Translations under genes and position numbers: made by a program
Assembly (NCBI RefSeq): GCF_001482405.1
Contig: NZ_LPXO01000001.1
Span: forward strand, 434,001-498,000
Reading direction: 5' to 3'
Origin: Pseudoponticoccus marisrubri
Lineage (GTDB): Bacteria > Pseudomonadota > Alphaproteobacteria > Rhodobacterales > Rhodobacteraceae
Length of the DNA stretch: 64,000 nt
In this document: positions 63,459-64,000 of the stretch, piece by piece
Layout of the letters: each line of letters starts with the position of its first letter
Position numbering within the stretch: position 1 is the stretch's first letter
The notes under the pieces: generated by a model
What the model was told of the DNA's origin: nothing
Databases searched by the model: none
What the model saw: only the letters and a program-made list of their open reading frames with translations

Positions 63459-64000
63459 TCAGAACAGGCCCGCATCATGCGCCACGATGGCCGCCTGCGT
63501 GCGGTTGTTGACCTTGAGCTTGCGATAGAGCGTCTTCATGTGCAGCTTGATCGTCGGCTCGGTCAGGTCGAGATCGCGCGCGATCTCCTTGTTGGACTTG
63601 CCCGCGCTGAGGCCTTCCAGCACTTCCAGCTCGCGCCGGGTCAGGGTCTTGGCCAGCGGGTGCGCCTCTTCGGGGTCGGGCGCGGTCATGAAATCGATGG
63701 GCGCGTATTTCTCGCCCATGGCCATGAAGCGCACGGCATTGACCAGCGACTTGGCCGGCAGCGTCTTGGGCACGAAGCCCGCCGCGCCCATCTCGAGCGC
63801 CTTCTCGGCGATCTCGCGCGAGGCCTCGCCCGAGATCAGCGCCACGCGCTGCCCGCCCTTCATCCCGAGCGCGGTCTCCAGGCCGTCCAGCCCGTTCATC
63901 CCCGGCATCTTGTAGTCGAGCAGCACGAGATTGTAGGGCGCATCGCTCTCGATCCGCTCACAGGCTTCCTCGAAGCTCGCGGCGCTGCCCATCTCGATGC
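63459..64000 (-). CDS. LuxR/NarL-type response regulator (5' part beyond window)
   Basis: C-terminal 180 or so residues of a two-component regulator. The receiver has the phosphoacceptor region NLVLLDYKMPGMNGLDGLET (Asp in LLDYKMPG), VALISGEAS and a Lys in FVPKTL. The output is a LuxR helix-turn-helix (LTRRELEVLEGLSAGKSNKE, IARDLDLTEPTIKLHMKTLY). The N-terminus lies past the edge. Upstream of the Wzz-like and ligase-like genes, it is a plausible controller of exopolysaccharide. Confidence 0.93.
   Translation of the reverse strand, partial: IEMGSAASFEEACERIESDAPYNLVLLDYKMPGMNGLDGLETALGMKGGQRVALISGEASREIAEKALEMGAAGFVPKTLPAKSLVNAVRFMAMGEKYAPIDFMTAPDPEEAHPLAKTLTRRELEVLEGLSAGKSNKEIARDLDLTEPTIKLHMKTLYRKLKVNNRTQAAIVAHDAGLF

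Overview
The window is a gene-dense, GC-rich (roughly two-thirds G+C by eye) alphaproteobacterial chromosome segment, most likely order Rhodobacterales (Roseobacter/Rhodobacter/Paracoccus relatives). Support: GcrA and CcrM together, a PetA closely resembling the Rhodobacter Rieske protein, a DUF2161 nuclease-like protein, an RpoH-type sigma factor, a CIRCE-controlled groESL, and an FNR-type box. I see no rRNA, tRNA, CRISPR array, insertion sequence or prophage.

Layout. 1-6 kb: rplA (cut by the edge), rplK, nusG and secE on the minus strand, with a 4.2-kb block (LysR regulator, secreted HExxH protein, GFA protein, orphan Tat-exported peptide-binding protein) between rplK and nusG. 6-12 kb: small secreted protein, membrane transporter, tdk, a hairpin-rich gap, a small conserved protein, a sulfotransferase-like gene with no normal start, and rimO broken by an in-frame amber codon. 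12-20 kb: gcrA, ABC-2 permease, VOC protein, hemerythrin-like protein, universal stress protein with an FNR-type box, an OmpR-like regulator with a degenerate receiver, a monooxygenase-like protein, DUF484-xerC, a CAP protein and a GST. 20-24 kb: beta-barrel protein and petABC (cytochrome bc1). 24-27 kb: thiBPQ behind a TPP riboswitch. 27-35 kb: aroC, a chemoreceptor, a DMT exporter, a YbjN protein, ccrM with clustered GANTC sites, rnhB, and a bactofilin-like membrane protein. 35-38 kb: groESL. 38-48 kb: DMT exporter, DUF2161, TraB/GumN, M3 peptidase, then moeB, dut, coaBC, chaN and rpoH read as one co-directional run. 48-57 kb: GST, yifB, esterase, gshB, yraN, rsmI, LpoA-like lipoprotein, glnD. 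57-60 kb: an array of four palindromes at 25-bp pitch, then murJ and a phospholipase D-like gene. 60-64 kb: O-antigen ligase/polymerase-like protein, Wzz-like chain-length protein and a LuxR-type response regulator (cut by the edge).

Functional themes. Cell-cycle methylation control has both parts here (GcrA reads and CcrM writes GANTC). Heat-shock control is also represented (RpoH, GroESL, CIRCE). Respiration, thiamine uptake, nitrogen sensing (GlnD) and envelope construction (MurJ, LpoA-like, polysaccharide proteins) account for much of the rest. The observations I would re-examine first are the amber codon in rimO, the 25-bp-period palindrome array after glnD, the GANTC cluster at ccrM and the startless sulfotransferase-like gene. 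I found no clear new multi-gene system; the palindrome array is the best candidate for an undescribed element.
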